From Adiantum capillus-veneris (taxonomy: Eukaryota > Streptophyta > Polypodiopsida > Polypodiales > Pteridaceae): 64,000 nt of DNA. Where the stretch lies: contig CM043953.1 in the NCBI GenBank assembly GCA_014529385.2, forward strand, positions 82,375,838-82,439,837. Reading direction: 5' to 3'. The position numbers and the translations under genes are program-made. Below are positions 61,661-64,000 of this stretch, piece after piece. The number at the start of each line of letters is the position of its first letter. The stretch's first letter is position 1. The notes below the pieces were generated by a model. It did no database searches. It saw only the letters and a list, made by a program, of their open reading frames with translations, and was not told the DNA's origin.

Positions 61661-64000
61661 TATATTTTGGCCCATGCATATGTAAATATTTCTTCATATA
61701 TAGGGCCTAAATAAAAGATTTTTTCATAATTATTTTGGTATTTATTTAAATATTTCTACCTAGGTGTGTGTTATTTATGCTCTGTACATTGCCTCACCAT
61801 TACCACAATTTTTTCTTACCATTTTTCATACTCTTTATTCCATATAGAAATATTTTCATGTAAGCTTCTCTTATATTTGGTGTAACTCCACCCCAACAAA
61901 ATCCAAAAAAACTAGTTTTATTTATGTGTATATTTTTTCACTATTTTGATTTTTCCCTTCCTACATCTATTTTGTTTTTTTCTAAAAAATTAGAACACCA
62001 AAAATATTTATCTTTTTATGGTAGCCTCATAATGAGAGAGATTTCTTTTGACCCCTTTATATTTTTTCCACTTATATTATTTATATTTGACATGTACATA
62101 TTTTTTAGACCCCTCAATATTTGATTTTCTTAGTTGTACTATTCACTTATATCCTAATCTCAACAATATCTTCAATTATAGACCTACCAAATAAGGTCAA
62201 GGGTAGGTGGCATGCATACATGCACTAAGAAGGGCTCACTCTTGGAGGTATTCAAAAGAATCATCCAAAGAAGGACCCCACAAGGACCTTTGCAGTGGAA
62301 AACAACGGTCGGTTTTGCTGAATTTTTAAAGTTCACTTGCTCTCCGAATTTGAAAAGGTCATACAAACAAAAGTTGTAGCTCCTGGGCTGAACTTTTGCC
62401 TCAAATTTTTTCATATTTTTTTGAGCTACGAGCTGTGAGCTATGATTTTTTTAGTGGACCCCAGTTTTCCCATGCTAAGCAGCCACACTCTCTCTTCCAC
62501 TTTATCATTTTCCTCTTTCACACACACTTCTCCACTCATCATCCCCATCTCTCTCACCACTCCTCTCTGCACACTACTCACCTTCTCCTCAACCTTGAAG
62601 AATAAGAGAAACCATGGTGAACTCATACCTCCCACACACAATTCCATTCCAAAATTGACCACCTAGTCTCATTTTTCCTCCTCCAATTTACCCATATCTA
62701 TAAAAAAAACCACAAAATTCAGCCTCTTCTCTTAAAAGACAGCATCATGGTGGTTGATTACTCAGCTTCAATTATCTTGTCTCTCAAGGAAGGTCAAGAG
62801 TGGAGAAAAAATGTACCGTCAAAGCTAGTGGACCGTCAACAGGCGTCAAAATCGGCCCTACTCAAGACACTTGGAGCATCAACCTTGTAAGAAAGCCACC
62901 TTTTCTTACCTCTTAAGAGTTTTTTTCTTCCTTATTTTTATCCTACATGGATACTCCCATTGTAAATATCCAATTCCATTTGTAAATTAATACTAACTCT
63001 ACTAACACTAACCCACTATGAAAAGTCCTATCACCTCCATTTCTCTCCTCTCTCTTTCCTCACCAACTTCTTGATAATTCCAAGCAAAAGAAATTAGATA
63101 AATTGCTGAAAATCTAACCCAACCATGGTTAGAGGAGTAACCCTAGCCTTCAAAATTGCTATAAAAGGAGGGTGTAGCTAGCACAAAGGGGGAGCCATAA
63201 GCAAGAGCACTATGCTATAGCTTGAGAAGCCAAGCTCAACCTCTCTAGAAGGAGCTCTTGAGTGGAAGCTCATTGTCTTATGCATGTGCATGTGTTGTAA
63301 TAGGGGATTAGCAAGGGAACTCTATGCCATTGTAAGAGAGAGAGTGATCATTCAATTGAGAGTAGGAAATCTATCATTCTCCTACTAGTGTAAGCCCAAC
63401 ATTTGCTGAATCAAGGAGGGTGGATTTGGACTAAGCTTGGATACTTTGTCTCCCTTCCAACGTGAAGTAATGGACAACAATGATGCGTAAGTGTCTTGGT
63501 GTTTTTTTTAAGTTCTTGATAGCTTGTCTCTGGTGTTGTCATCAATCTAGCCATAAATCCCACATACTGTAAGAGGGCGACAGGGTGGAGAGGACTCCCT
63601 TGGCCTTAAGACAGTGATTGGGGTGGCTTTTCTTGTGATGTGTTGTGGTGAAATTTACGCAAGCTATGTTGAACAAATACTAATCTCACTTTGATTTATC
63701 ATGACAGATTTGTAAGAAGGTATTAATGCAACAAACACCCCCTCCCCCTTTCTCTCTCTTTTTTAAATATATAGTTGTGTTTGCTTGATCATTGCCGATA
63801 CGTTTCAAAGCAGCCCGAGCACTATCTCTCTCTCTCTCTCTCTCTCCATCGTGTTTTAGTGTGTAAGAGTGTTCCATTGGTGTTAGGGTTAGTGTAAATT
63901 CCTTGCTTGTTTGTGGGTTGCTCTAACGATTCTCCTCTTTTGCGTGCTAGTTCGCTCTTAAACTAGGTGGTGCCCCTTGTGTAGTTGGTATTTGGCTGTG
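61659..64000. other. Gene-free stretch, possible LTR-like promoter region
   Basis: No coding domain found. AT-rich to 62400, then CT/CA-rich. A TATA box with a plausible leader begins at 63160. The last 40 bases contain CTAGGTGGTGCCCCTTGT (63964-63981), also present in the element C 5' LTR near 46125, so another related LTR may begin or end near the window edge. Confidence 0.45.
63160..63167 (+). promoter_or_regulatory. TATA box candidate
   Basis: TATAAAAG in GCTATAAAAGGAGGG, followed by a leader-like sequence without ORF. It could drive an LTR or an unseen gene to the right. Confidence 0.4.

Overview
The window looks like repeat-rich nuclear DNA of a land plant. Evidence is a plant-type UDP-glycosyltransferase with a full PSPG box, plant-style copia, gypsy and LINE elements, an iMet-type primer site in the copia elements, and very long GA/GT/CA/poly-C tracts. 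A fern or lycophyte is my guess from the feel of the glycosyltransferase and the repeats; the sequence does not prove it. Almost everything right of 8.4 kb is transposon. I found no certain functional host gene other than the UGT exon at the left edge.

Layout. 0-5.2 kb: a UGT 3' exon on + (91-1028) and, facing it, a UGT pseudogene on - (3567-5193) with a microsatellite-filled intron. 5.8-7.5 kb: a low-confidence organelle-like insertion. 8.4-12.4 kb: a decayed LINE on -, interrupted by a copia LTR fragment. 12.4-23.4 kb: 'element I', a 5'-truncated Ty3/gypsy element on + (RT-RNase H-integrase, second protease, palindrome array, large coiled-coil ORF, PPT, 3' LTR). 26.3-30.8 kb: 'copia B', a small deleted copia element on - with perfect CTTTG target duplications. 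31.7-32.4 kb: LINE ORF1 remnant. 32.4-61.5 kb: 'element II', a second member of the element I family on -, split by two nested insertions: 'copia A' (34446-39601, GGATT duplications) and 'element C' (44052-53676, a Tat-type gypsy element with 2.2-kb LTRs). 61.5-64 kb: no gene seen, one promoter-like TATA site.

The most interesting material is the element I/II family. Both copies share an unusual order: integrase preceded by two tandem H2C2 zinc-binding modules, then a second retropepsin-like domain with a basic tail of repeated W-x-P-K motifs, then about 2.5-2.8 kb of non-coding DNA carrying perfect 20-24 bp palindromes, then a coiled-coil ORF of about 1,000 codons, then the PPT and LTR. Element II also shows the ordinary protease upstream of RT, so the family appears to carry two proteases. 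The palindromes lie in the same place in both elements but have different sequences. In element I they sit about 284 bp apart inside otherwise diverged DNA. Element C has its own oddity: directly after its 5' LTR lies the antisense of the 3' 50 nt of a threonine tRNA (anticodon UGU), far longer than a normal primer-binding site.

All assignments come from reading motifs by eye. No database search was run, and novelty is judged only against general knowledge of the families.
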